64,000 bases of DNA from Trichoplusia ni. Taxonomy: Eukaryota; Arthropoda; Insecta; Lepidoptera; Noctuidae. The notes under the pieces are model-generated. The model saw only the letters and a program-made list of their open reading frames with translations. It made no database searches and had not been told where the DNA came from. Of the stretch, positions 48,301 through 57,593 are shown piece by piece. Positions within the stretch are counted from its first letter, which is position 1. Each line of letters starts with the position of its first letter. Where the stretch lies: the NCBI RefSeq assembly GCF_003590095.1, contig NC_039480.1:19817328-19881327 (forward strand), in the 5' to 3' direction. The position numbers and the translations under genes are program-made.

Positions 48301-48749
48301 CCCGCAATTGTCCTATTTATATCTATCAAGCTTGTCTGACGCCGGGATCGAAACCGCGATACGCAGCTCACAGTTTTGTAAAAATGAGAGTTTTGGGTAT
48401 CATTTCTTACTATTCAAATATAAAATTATAAATTAGTAATATTGATAATTTTTGTAAGAAATACATTTTTAAAATACGTTGTTGAATCCACGCGGGACTT
48501 AGCTACTTTTGAAATAAATGCCCTAATCTGGAGTGTAATAATTTCAGACAAAGTTTTTAAAAAAGTTGTAAGTTATATACGTACCAGCCATGTTCCAATT
48601 CCCAGTACTGGGCAATATTGTTTATTAGAAAACTGGACTAAAGGAGTCCTTGAAGCCGCTTTTGATTTAAATTCTGGTTCAAGAATTATTTTCACTAAAT
48701 TGTAAAGCAATTTTGTTGTGTACTGACTGTCAAATTTCAAAAATGTCAT
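39309..48749 (-). CDS. aldo-keto reductase (AKR1/AKR2-like), tandem paralog 2
   Basis: Exons in transcript order: 48749-48585, 47886-47744, 45485-45344, 42084-41890, 41269-41070, 40095-39940 and 39354-39309 (stop TAG). Exon lengths equal those of paralog 1 except the first (165 against 162 nt). This gives 348 residues and keeps the tetrad: YRHIDCAFIYGNE, FITSKLW and LIHWP. The protein begins MTFLKFDSQYTTKLLYNLVK. The internal Met of paralog 1 is replaced (AAG-CGG region, no ATG), and no other Met precedes the catalytic Tyr. GTWK at the end of exon 1 has become GTWL, and the penultimate exon ends at a GTTAGT donor. Parts of exons 3, 4 and 6 are almost identical to paralog 1 while exons 1, 2 and 5 differ more. 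Two retrotransposons lengthen introns 2 and 3. No breaks were seen, so it is probably functional. Confidence 0.92.
39375..39575 (+). repeat. tRNA-derived SINE A
   Basis: Copy in the last intron of reductase paralog 2, starting 20 bp beyond the acceptor of the last exon. Confidence 0.75.
40140..40335 (+). repeat. dispersed repeat D, partial
   Basis: Copy in the intron between exons 5 and 6 of reductase paralog 2. Confidence 0.7.
40760..41033 (+). repeat. Helitron-like element, type 3
   Basis: Copy in intron 5 of reductase paralog 2, ending 37 bp before exon 5. Confidence 0.6.
42418..45300 (+). mobile_element. 5'-truncated non-LTR retrotransposon in intron 3 of reductase paralog 2
   Basis: Lies antisense to the host gene. 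The reading frame opens at 42418 without endonuclease, then the reverse transcriptase ORF (42433-44394), a roughly 0.9 kb AT-rich 3' UTR, AATAAA at 45275 and a T-rich tail. The corresponding intron of paralog 1 is only 0.65 kb and lacks it. Exact ends and target-site duplication were not resolved. Confidence 0.85.
42433..44394 (+). CDS. non-LTR reverse transcriptase, N-terminally truncated
   Basis: 653 residues with no stop. Reverse transcriptase blocks in order: SNYRPISVLPVLSKILEKI (about 207-224), QYGFRRGRSTAH (243-254), LDLTKAFD (278-285, first catalytic Asp), GVPQGSVLGP (335-344), FADD (367-370, catalytic Asp pair) and KYLGILLD. The style of the first block is that of CR1/L2/Daphne-like elements; the clade is an inference. 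The apurinic endonuclease half expected upstream is missing, so the copy is dead on arrival despite an intact frame, which suggests a recent insertion. Confidence 0.9.
   Translation: MKELPKSIQKLLRPLQRHKVITLLTYNRYRNYCNDLLKRLKQNFHKNELNQNAKDPKKKWKIINSITNRDNIKSSASDLLKIADTPLTALERINTYFANIGKELAENITPCGTHSTIDSTVTPLNSMVMLETTEEEVRSLIEGLKTDCAVGWDGISTKIIKMAKDEIVPPLTYIINQAISNGVFPDCFKRSVIHPIHKAGDRDCVSNYRPISVLPVLSKILEKIMNKRLLSYLEKQNILAQNQYGFRRGRSTAHAVSDLVNEVAGHIDRKEKCVGVFLDLTKAFDTVSIPLLINTMEKIGIRDKTLNLFSDYLQSRFQRVTINSLYSSDTPVTYGVPQGSVLGPTLFLIYINSLCNLALHNCKIFTFADDTALIFHGKTWEETMMIAETGLKTVANYLNQNLLTLNISKSKYIIFANTEKTLKTANSFKIQFHSCQNSALNTCSCKCLDRVKTIKYLGILLDEKLTWCPYIDLLAGRTRKLIYIFKKLRHVADENLLKTVYYALAQSILSYCITSWGGARKTHLIKLERAQRALLKVMKFKPFRYPTADLYAEWNVLTVRQLFIKETIMSQHRKLVFSRKSTARRSDRVCKTDFYKTVFSEKFQCYLGPMLYNKINKILKIFPLNNHSCKKTLMKWLQSQTYEDVENLLVTLK
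45637..47105 (-). mobile_element. 5'-truncated non-LTR retrotransposon with TATC-repeat tail, intron 2 of reductase paralog 2
   Basis: Runs parallel to the host gene. It consists of a reverse transcriptase ORF, a 3' UTR, a minus-strand AATAAAG signal at 45672-45666, then a short tandem tail of TATC units (45637-45660) merging into AT-rich DNA. The 5' end is cut inside the reverse transcriptase. It is absent from the 0.7 kb homologous intron of paralog 1. Confidence 0.85.
45955..47100 (-). CDS. C-terminal reverse transcriptase fragment
   Basis: 381 residues starting just before RT block A (LLDFSNAFNTVD, about 11-22), then AGVPQGGVLSPLLFAIFIN (about 68-86), YADD (99-102) and NLGLHMDSRMSW. The fingers region upstream of block A is missing. 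It is open throughout, so the insertion is young. It belongs to a different family from the element at 42418: a different catalytic box (YADD against FADD) and a different 3' tail. Confidence 0.88.
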   Translation of the reverse strand: MENGKLTVLALLDFSNAFNTVDFDILLGMLSSLNVSPTAIDWFHSYLYGRRQRVRIDDKCSSWCDTTAGVPQGGVLSPLLFAIFINSITNNLLSSYHLYADDLQIYSQAPLCLLSQAIGNINKDLSHITEWSRCYGLKINPLKTQLIIIGSSRMVSKIDWFQLPQVIFDGIQIPFSPAVKNLGLHMDSRMSWDLQMQETSRRLFASAGSLRRLRNFLPTATKIALAQSLLLPVLDYADASYLDLREDQLNKLERLQNVCIRFIFGLRKYDHVSEFRIKLKWLPIRLRRNAHILSLLYNILFHPTTPFYLKNRFEFICDTHAKSLRSSENLKLKMPMHSTSFYDKSFTVQATRLWNALPVSIRRAQSLAVFKKMVKDHYLAC

Positions 48750-48779
48750 TTTGGCATGTTATTCTTTTTAAAAAGATTG

Positions 48780-48955
48780 ATTATGATCTATTTCTGTGTT
48801 GAATAGACCATTTATCGAGGAAGTTTTAGGTTATATACAATCACGCTGCGACTAAGGAGCGAAGATACAATAGAAAATGTGGAAAAAACAGGGCAGGTAT
48901 AAATCATAACTTATATCTTCTACCCACGGGGACGAAGTCGCGGGCAACAGCTAGT
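48780..48955 (+). repeat. Helitron-like element, type 3, 5' truncated
   Basis: Only the 3' part, immediately upstream of the start of reductase paralog 2. Confidence 0.55.
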
Positions 48956-49229
48956 GTTATGATATTTTAATTAACGATGCTTCCTATAAGGTCCGAAATA
49001 TGAACCTTTGTAATTTCTTTGGGAAAGGATACTTTATTCTACTAAAAAAAACTATCACGTGAATTGGACAAGTCGTCTCGCCATAATATATATTATTAGT
49101 TTATTTCTTAACACTAACACGGATTACAAATAACGCTATTACAAAATAAGAGAAAACTTCTATATTAGGATTAGATATTAACAACACAACTTGAAGGCAA
49201 ATCCAACAGAATATACCTGACAATGAAGT

Positions 49230-49430
49230 GCACGGATAGCCGAGTGGTCGAGGCCACCACGCCAAACCCACTTTGCGCGACGTATCAGTTCGATCCCCGC
49301 GCAGGAGTCAATCATTTTTGTGATCCACGAATGCTTTTCACGAGCCGGGCTATCTTCGTGCATGTGTCTTGAATGTTTGTGAAACCTCCCGCGACATAAG
49401 GCTTAAATTACACGAAGGAGTCCTTTCTTT
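49230..49430 (+). repeat. tRNA-derived SINE A
   Basis: Full copy with GATAGCCGAGTGGTCGAGG and a B-box-like GTTCGATCCCCGC. Confidence 0.78.
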
Positions 49431-49959
49431 GAACTTTTTAACTGGAAACTCAACTTTTCGTTGAGTTACTAAGTAATAGTATATATTTTTTTGTATGTTT
49501 GTTACCTCTTCTCGCCTAAACGACTGCACCGATTTGAATCAAATTCGTTTAAGAAGGGTTATGTTTTTAAAGCTATAACCGACAACTAAGCAAAGGAAAC
49601 CGCGAGGAACAGCTGTTTTAAACTACATTTTATTGTAATCGATGAAATCTGATTGTTTTCTTGTACATTTGACCCTTAAATTAAACTAAATCATAACTAA
49701 TTAATGAAATTTAACTATCGCGTGTAAAATGATAAGAAGTTAAGAGGCCGATAATTGTTTTTTTTTTCGTACGTATGTTAGATATTTGGAAAGATTTGAC
49801 GTATGTTTTTTTTTTAAAATAAATAGATTAAATAAATTCCTAAACTTATTTTGTTGACACCTTTTCTTTTTACACGGTGTGACGATTTCGATTTCTATAT
49901 TTTTATTTATGGCTACTTTTTTACGATCCCGATAAAACTTTTGAATCTTATATTATCAG

Positions 49960-50226
49960 GGTCGGATCTAGGGGCCCAGGGGCCCAGGGGCCCCGAGGCC
50001 TCGAGGCAACAAAGGAGTGGGGGCCCCCTTGCTTCAAGTTATTTTCATTCGGTGAAAAATTTATGGAGCTTTTTTTATGCCTACTTTGGCCACAGTTATT
50101 AAGACAGGCACTGTCACTCTTTTAGTGTCAATAATGTGGGCTTCTACCGTGGTTTCATAATTCTTTATTTAATCGGGCGTGGTGGGCCCCTGGTCATAGT
50201 GCCTTATGGATAATACGGCACTGTAT
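49960..50226 (+). repeat. hAT-like MITE
   Basis: Forward copy, starting CAGGGTCGGATCTAGGGG and ending ACGGCACTG. Confidence 0.65.
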
Positions 50227-50659
50227 ATTAATTAGATTTCTTCTCACAAAACTTTCAGCCTATTGGTAATATATAAGAAAGCGTTCTTTCTCTACTCTAC
50301 AATTTTGTTGTGCCCGCCAGGGTCCATAATTGTCTCTATATATTGTACTATTCTATATAATCTAACAACTCTCAATGTTCATTATGGAAGCAATAAAGGT
50401 TGAGTAATGTATATTAAATTCAAGGGATTCAGCCATGTTGATTGTAAACTTAGGTATATTTTATAACCTAGATTATTATAGCACTTCAGTAGAAGTATTA
50501 ATACGTATTTTATTAGTCGTAGTGTAATAGGTAATAGATGTTGGTTTTCCTTTGATGCAAGGTGTCTTTCGCGGCTTCGTTAAACTGTCAAAAAAAAATA
50601 AGAAAAATATATAGGGCTTTACATTTATGTTTAGATATCGATTTCGGGTTGTATCCTCG

Positions 50660-50785
50660 CGTAGGTTAAACGTTTTTGTGATCCACGAATGCTTGTCCTA
50701 AGTCTGGGTGTCTTTGTGCATGTGACTTGAATCTTTGCGAAAACTCCACAAGGATTAGAATAATTAGTGCGCCAGTCGTCAAAAA
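50660..50785 (+). repeat. SINE A body fragment
   Basis: Body without the tRNA-like head. Confidence 0.65.
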
Positions 50786-50974
50786 AAGAATTCTATATTT
50801 TTTATTTATTTCGTTCTGATATTATAAATCTAATCGCTGTTTGCCGCTTTACTCGCTACTACTTGAAAGTGGCGGCAATCGTAGGATTACACTTGACAAG
50901 TACATGCACAATAGATAACATATCACACTTTTAATAATGGCAGATACAAGTACTGGCAACAGCAAAAGTGCATT

Positions 50975-51170
50975 GATAGTGGTTGAGGTCACCACGCCAA
51001 ACCCACTGAGCGAGACGTGACGCGTGTTCGATCCTCGCTTTCGACGAGCATTTTTATAATCTACGAATGCTTGTTCTGAGTCTGGGTGTCTTTGCGCATG
51101 TGACCTATTTGTGAAAATCCCCCGTGGTATAGAATATTAAATAACTTAGTGCAAGAAACTTTAAAAAAAG
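50975..51170 (+). repeat. tRNA-derived SINE A
   Basis: Head and body, diverged. Confidence 0.7.
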
Positions 51171-51534
51171 CATTGAAACAGAACTCGATTGAGCATTGGT
51201 CACCAGGCTAGTTCATTGTGGGCGGTTTCAGATTCCAATAGGTACTTGGAATCCAAGTTTGCTATGGATGTTTTCCTTGACTAGGTTCAGGTTTCTTTTA
51301 TCTAGCCCACTGTGTCCTACTGCTGGGCAAAGGCCACTCCCAAATCCTTCACGAATCTCTGTCCTGGACCACATAGAACCAGCCCGTGCGGTTGGCGTTT
51401 AGATCGTCTCACCACCGCTGCCGACGCCGTCCATCCACTGGCTCCTATTGTGTGGTGACTTTGTGTCTTAGAATAATTAATAGATTTAAAAAATATAAAA
51501 ACCCACGTTTTTACATTTGATCAAAATCCGTATT

Positions 51535-51665
51535 GCTGTTTGAATAGTTATAAATTGCATTATCATCGGGTTTGATGCTACCTTAAAAATTTCAGCCTGC
51601 TAGTTTATCGGGAAGTGCTTCAAAATTGAGTTTCAAAAATCCAACCGGAACGACAAACAAACAAG
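51535..51665. repeat. dispersed repeat L
   Basis: Shares CATCGGGTTTGAAGCTACC and ATCGGGAAGTGC-type blocks with 4060-4185 (same orientation) and 26275-26410 (opposite). Confidence 0.6.
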
Positions 51666-52196
51666 ATAAGTGAGTGTAGAAAAACATTGGCACTTTGCCT
51701 TAGTTGGGATCGAAGCTGCACCTTATGCGTACAAATCCATGTATACAATACAACTGCATGGCCATGACGAGTTAAAAAATACTAAAAAACAATTCTTAAC
51801 TCACTGAGAAATACTGGCGCTTCATAATTTCTGATTGTGTGAACCACAGATGGAATATAAGTTACTAAATTTTCGGCCGCGGCTTCGCCCACGTCGTGGT
51901 CGGATATATCGCGTTTCCAAGAGAACTCTTCAAAAGTCCGGGATAAAAACTATCCTATGTTCTTTCTCAAGGTCAACTCTATCTCTGTACCAAATTTCAT
52001 TAAAATCAGTTCAGTGGTTTAGACGTGAAAGCGTAACAGACAGACATAGTTACTTTCGAATTTATAATATTAATCGGGATAATAAATATAAATGGTGTGA
52101 ACTGAATTTTGTTGGTGACTGTACAGTCCTCTCGAGATAGCAAGCGCTTTATGTTTACAATGTTACTTTGCAATACTTAACCTATATTTATTTTAA

Positions 52197-52455
52197 ACTA
52201 GCTGTTGCCCGCGACTTCGTCCCCGTGGGTAGAAGATTATAATTTATGATTTATTTATACCTGCCCTGTTTTTTTCACATTTTCCATTCTATCTTCGCTC
52301 CTATTAGTCGCAGCGTAATGGTTTATAGCCTAAAGCCTTCCTCGATGAATGGTCTATTCAACACAAAAAGAATTTTTCAATTTGGACCAGTAGTTCCTGA
52401 GATTAGCGCGTTCAAACAAACAAACAAACTCTTCAGCTTTATATATTAGTATAGA
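52197..52455 (-). repeat. Helitron-like element, type 3
   Basis: Full reverse copy. Confidence 0.62.
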
Positions 52456-52502
52456 GTATAGATTTAATATAGCTACCTTTATTTATGAAGACTCGTTGCG
52501 TT

Positions 52503-52504
<2 letters not shown>

Positions 52505-52533
<29 letters not shown>
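52505..52533. repeat. ATC microsatellite
   Basis: About nine ATC units at the edge of a repeat with CCACTGCTGGACATAGGCC, a block that recurs in altered form at 34315, 51308 and 52975. Confidence 0.85.
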
Positions 52534-53389
52534 GCCTTTAGTAGTCCACTGCTGGACATAGGCCTAGTTACCCAGTTGCGTTTTACCTGCGTATTATTAG
52601 ATCTAGATTTTCTGATGAAAATTCCAGTTTTATTAAGGAGTATTGTGATGACCTGAGACGAGGTGACCAGCGTCTCAATTCCTCTATAAAATGGCCGATG
52701 AATGAATGGAAATTGGATCGAATTTGACAGTATTCGATATTTAATATATTTGATAGTATCGGCCACTGTAAATGGCGGATTTAAGGCCTAGATAGGCTAT
52801 CACTATAAAAAGAAAATTGGTACTTAGCATTGCCTAGCTAGACTGGAGCCGACCAGAGCATTGAAAGATGGTTCTTCAGACTTCACTGAAATAATTAAAA
52901 TATTTTTTTTAATAAATAATCTGTCTAGAAAAGCAATTACTCCCTTTACGGCATCATCATCATCAGTCCATATTCGTCCACTAGACATAGGCCTCCCCGA
53001 TTGCACGCCATCGAGATCTATCTTCGGCTGCTCGCATCCAGCTCCTGCCAGCGATCTTGCCAGATCATCACTATACCGTGCCTGAGGATCGTTACAATTT
53101 ACCATAATATTGGTCTACCTGTTCAAGCACAGATCTGTGCATTAAATTACATAACAATCTCCAGCATACCAGTTTAAAAAAAACAACAAATCATCGAAAA
53201 AAAAATAATTTATTTAAATACAAAAAGAATCGTCTTAAATATACTTAATTTCCTCGCTTATCTTAATTAGCAACTGATATATAAGTTATAAATCCGCCAT
53301 TTTACATAACAAGGCTAATTAAAGCGTGATTAATTAAGTTCGGCTATATTTTAAATACCAGTATTTGCACATATACTCCACAACTTTCA

Positions 53390-53615
53390 GACAACGCCAT
53401 CTAGTCTCAAACTAAGCAAAGCTTGTATTATGAGTACTAGACAACTGATAAACATACTTATATATTTCTAAATACATACATAATATAGATAAATTAAACC
53501 CAGACACAGAACAAATGATCGTGCTCATCACACAAATATTTGTCCTGGGTGGGAATCGAACTCGCGACCTCTGGTATAGCAGTCAGAGCTAGTAACCACT
53601 AGACCAACAGGCCAG
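53390..53615 (-). repeat. SINE C
   Basis: Full reverse copy. Fragments of the same family lie at 56582-56650 (minus) and 62262-62312 (plus). Confidence 0.72.
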
Positions 53616-54119
53616 ACAATAAACAATTTTCTTAAAAAAAGTTAATGATATTTTTTATTTCCACTATGGTTTTATACTATATAATAATTGATGCCTAGAG
53701 AAAACAATAAGTTAATTGCCATTCAAGGGTCATTTAAATTAAAAACCCAACTCTTTAATCACTCTTTATAAAATATATCACTTAATAAGCGGTGTTGTTA
53801 TATTTTAAATTTTTTTATCTTTTCTAAAAGCATTACTTTATGTTCAATGAAACAATTTTGTGTTAATGATATTTATAGAAATGAAAAAACAATTAATTGT
53901 CTTATATGATGGGAACTTGCGAATTAATTACAAGACGGCGTATCCGATTTTTTAGTAACTTTATTATTGATACAACGGTTTACTCACGCGTATTTATCGG
54001 GATCGCCCGACTAGTTTCGGACCCAACCGGAGTCCTTAATCATGAGCTGACGCGGCAAGCGAGTCGAACTAGTCGGACGATACTAATCTGTACTGTGATC
54101 CATGAATGTTTGTCCTGAA

Positions 54120-54265
54120 ACTCAATCCTTATTTCGCGTCACATGCACAAGACACCCAGACTCAGGACAAGCATTCGTGGATCACACAAATGCTTGACGA
54201 TCGAACCCGCGACACGCAAAAAGGGTTCAGTGTGGTAACCTCAACCGCTCTGCTATCCGCCATAT
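54120..54265 (-). repeat. tRNA-derived SINE A
   Basis: Reverse copy adjoining a MITE H half at 53968-54085. Confidence 0.7.
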
Positions 54266-54382
54266 CAAACATAAGTTAATTTATACAAATTAACAAAAAA
54301 ATACTGTTATATTCAACTGAAACTCAAATTACAAAAATGCATTTCACTATAAGCGTGAGGTATTCAAAAAATGCGAACGACT

Positions 54383-54524
54383 AAGGCCCGATCTCTCAAT
54401 CGTCAGATAACTTTTATCTGAGGAATAAACATGGCCGTTTGACATATTTTCTATACAAAAGCTGTCAAAGCGTCAAATATATTCGTCGAATAAAAGTTAT
54501 CCGGCGATTGAAAAATCGGCCCTT
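54383..54524. repeat. MITE K
   Basis: About 140 bp with inverted ends (GGGCCGATTTTTCAATCG type, ending ATTGAAAAATCGGCCC). Further copies lie at 56028-56167 and 56888-57005. Confidence 0.78.
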
Positions 54525-54649
54525 AGTCATATTAATTTTAAATGATATTTATTATTGGAATTATATTGTCTTTACAAATAAAACACAGATTTATATGTGA
54601 TATTATAGTTTTAGATATCACTAAAGCCCTTTATAACAGAGGCATCAGG

Positions 54650-55075
54650 GTCCCAATTCTGCTATTTGCAATGGCCGATGAATGAATGGAAATTGGATTA
54701 AATTTGAAACAATTACTATTCTCTTAAGTATTTTTTTTTTATAATACGACTCGTGCACTTAGGAATTTAATCCTTGTGTAGCGAACATATAAATCACATG
54801 CACAAAGACACCCGGACTCAGGACAAGCATTCGTGGATTAGGAACATAAATACGTGTCCTACGAGGGGTTCGAAGCCGCGACACGACGCGTGGTGACCTC
54901 AAACACTCGGTTTTCCGTGCAGTCATTTGGCTAACACAATTATTGGAAATTCACTGTATTGACCGTACTGAATTTCCAATTACTGTGTAAAAATGCTTAA
55001 AATAATACGAATAGTGTCATTTTAAACCTATTTCCGTTCATCGGCCATTGTAAATAGCTGAATTGGGGCTTTTAC
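54650..55075. repeat. MITE J split by SINE A
   Basis: Left half 54650-54732 and right half 54928-55075, with the SINE between. Confidence 0.7.
54735..54925 (-). repeat. SINE A inserted in MITE J
   Basis: Reverse copy that splits a MITE J element (54650-55075). Confidence 0.7.
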
Positions 55076-55489
55076 CCGACTACATAAGAAACCATTGCGT
55101 GAAATACACACATATAGAATTTATATGACAGTCGACACTTGTATAAAGAGCTTTATGCAAGAGACAGCGCTATCTGTCTGTATAGCTGCATCTCTATCTA
55201 AAAATTTAAAGACTTCATTATATAGGCTGTGTGTATCTAACTTAAAAAATAACGCTAAGACTTTAGACAGCGAGACCGCATTTTAACTGCAATCTAACCG
55301 CAAATTGCACTTCAATTGCACGCCAACTGCAATTGAACAGCAATCGGACTTCAGGCTCGGTTTGCAGTTCTATTGCCGGCGTGCCAACTGAAATAACAAA
55401 ATGAAATTTTCACACTAGAATCATACAAATATTGCATTGCTATTGCAAGTTTGATAGTATACCTGCCGCTGCCGTTGTAGTTGATATAT

Positions 55490-55878
55490 ACTCCGTGATT
55501 TTTAGTCGTCTTACAAAAGCAGCCGAGTTCATGTATCCAATGACTAGAACACGTTCATGATAAAAAAATAGGTATTTATGAGATTTGAATAAATTTAAAA
55601 TGCAATTTTTATTCAATATTATGATGCAATTCGTAGTTTTTTAGAAACACAGCTCTGTTGCGAGTGAAGTCCGAGCCTTGTAACAATGGTGAGGGGCGCG
55701 GGCGGCGGCGTTTTTATCGTTTTTAAGAGTATATGTCAGATTTCTCTTGTTTAATTTTTCTTCGTACTTATTATCTTAGTTGATGATAAAAAAATAATAA
55801 TCGCGCCTAGGGGTATTTTACGTCGGATACATGAACTGGGCTCCTTTTGTAAGACGACTAAAAAATCACCGTGTATAG
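55490..55878. repeat. MITE F
   Basis: Near-identical to 29505-29895, including the GC-rich core. A half copy lies at 61588-61755. Confidence 0.8.
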
Positions 55879-56027
55879 TTTTTTTATTATGAACACTTAC
55901 GTAACGTTTCGGACCAAGCTTGAGTCCGTAGACAATTGATATTCTTACAAAGTATTTGAGTATCATAGACAATGTGAAATTGCTATTATGATGATGTAAG
56001 TACAAGAACCAATAGGATTTTTGACTA

Positions 56028-56167
56028 AGACCCAATTTTTCAATCGTCAGATAATTTTTATCTGAAGAATAAATATGGCCGCTTGACATATTTTCTATAA
56101 GAAATCTGTCAAAACGTCAAACATATTCATCGAATAAAAGTTATCTGGCTATTGAAAAATCGGCCCT
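56028..56167. repeat. MITE K
   Basis: Second copy, 1.5 kb from the first. The third is at 56888-57005. Confidence 0.75.
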
Positions 56168-57168
56168 AAATCTATGTAATAATAAAAATCTATTTAGTCA
56201 GACAGACAGATTTCCAAAAGAAATTAAAGTAAAGAAGATTAAGAGCACTTAAGATGATAACATGAAATGTATGGTAGTGAGGGCTAGTAAAAAGCGTACT
56301 AGTAAGTGACGTCACACGAAGTCTTATTTCATTTTTGATTGACCATATAAAATTTAATGTCTTTTGTAAATCTGTCTAACGGACTAAACGGATATTTTTA
56401 GATTTTAGTAAGTACCTAAGTACCTTATAGGAGCGATCTGACAAACTGTGAACAATTGTATTAAATTCATTTGTCTAAGAACTCTTTGGTCCAACCAGTA
56501 ATATTATATATTAAGTAAGTTGTGGAAGCGAGAGAGAAGACTACAGAGCGCATAGTGGCATCTCTTTTCCGCAACTTACACTGACGCCATCTAGTCTCAA
56601 ACTAAGCAAAGCTTGTGCTATGAGTACTAGACAACTGATAAACATACTTAAATATTTTTATAGATGAAATACACGATTTGTTTAGGTACTTAAAAAAAGG
56701 TAAAATTTGATGTATATTTTATATAAACACATTTTAAATAAATAAACGACTGTTATACTTAAGTGATATATTTGATTTGGTAATCTTTATTGCTGTTTCA
56801 CATTGGTTTTTATTAGCGTTTTTATACGATAATATTTTAACAACAATTACCTACAACTGACTTCAGACAGAAACTACTAAGAGACGATTTTGTCAATCAA
56901 CAGTTACCTTTTATCTGAGGAATAAATATGGTCGTTTGAAAATACAATTTTCTATACAAAAGCTGTCAATACGTTAAGTTATCAGGCGATTGAAAAATCG
57001 GCCCTAAGACAAACTTAATGAATCTTTATAGAACCAAAAGACAGTTATTTCACTTTAAATGAAAAACGAATCAACAAAATCGGTCCATCCAGTACGAAGT
57101 TCCGCGGCAACAAACATAAAAAAGGTTCTTAATTTTGATAGTAACTGTCGTGAGAATGATTCATTATT

Positions 57169-57358
57169 AAATGATGTAACGGTTTACTCACGCGTATATA
57201 TCGGGGTGGCCCGACTAGTTTCGGACCCAACCGGAGTCCTTAATCATGAGTTCGACTCGCGATCCCGCCGCGTCTGCTCATGATTAAGGACTCCGGTTGG
57301 GTCCGAAACTAGTCGGGCTACCCCGATAAATACGCGTGAGTAAACCGTTACATCATTT
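57169..57358. repeat. MITE H, near-perfect foldback
   Basis: Arms 57169-57250 and 57277-57358 (82 bp each) are inverted copies with about two mismatches around a 26-bp spacer. Confidence 0.9.
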
Positions 57359-57593
57359 AATAAAGGTTCTTAATTCATCTTAAAATCCTCCTTTTTAAAG
57401 TCTATTGAAAATACACCAAAATTGTCAACTTTAATTTCAGTACCTAAACAAATGTATTAAAACCAACGGATAGACAAGCCTATATATATAAGTAAATTAC
57501 ACTCCAGAACAGTCTTTAAGAGGTGACGGTCTTTCCTCACATCGTACAAATACCTAGAAGCTTCTCGAACATTCCAGCACCTTCTAGAATCTT

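Larger units (their letters stand above)
48750..57430. other. intergenic region between reductase paralog 2 and Arp1
   Basis: No coding exon could be supported. It holds SINE copies, hAT-like and foldback MITEs and Helitron-like ends (listed separately), an ATC microsatellite and AT-rich DNA. An exon like 1a of paralog 1 was specifically looked for at 48750-49640 and not found. Confidence 0.6.

Noticed and set aside
48585..48749. Paralog 2 as a pseudogene because its usual start codon is missing
   Set aside because: An in-frame upstream ATG, also present in paralog 1, restores a full-length frame, and all other exons and catalytic residues are intact.
55095..55286. 63-codon open frame
   Set aside because: No domain, no codon bias and no neighbours. 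It lies between MITEs in intergenic DNA.
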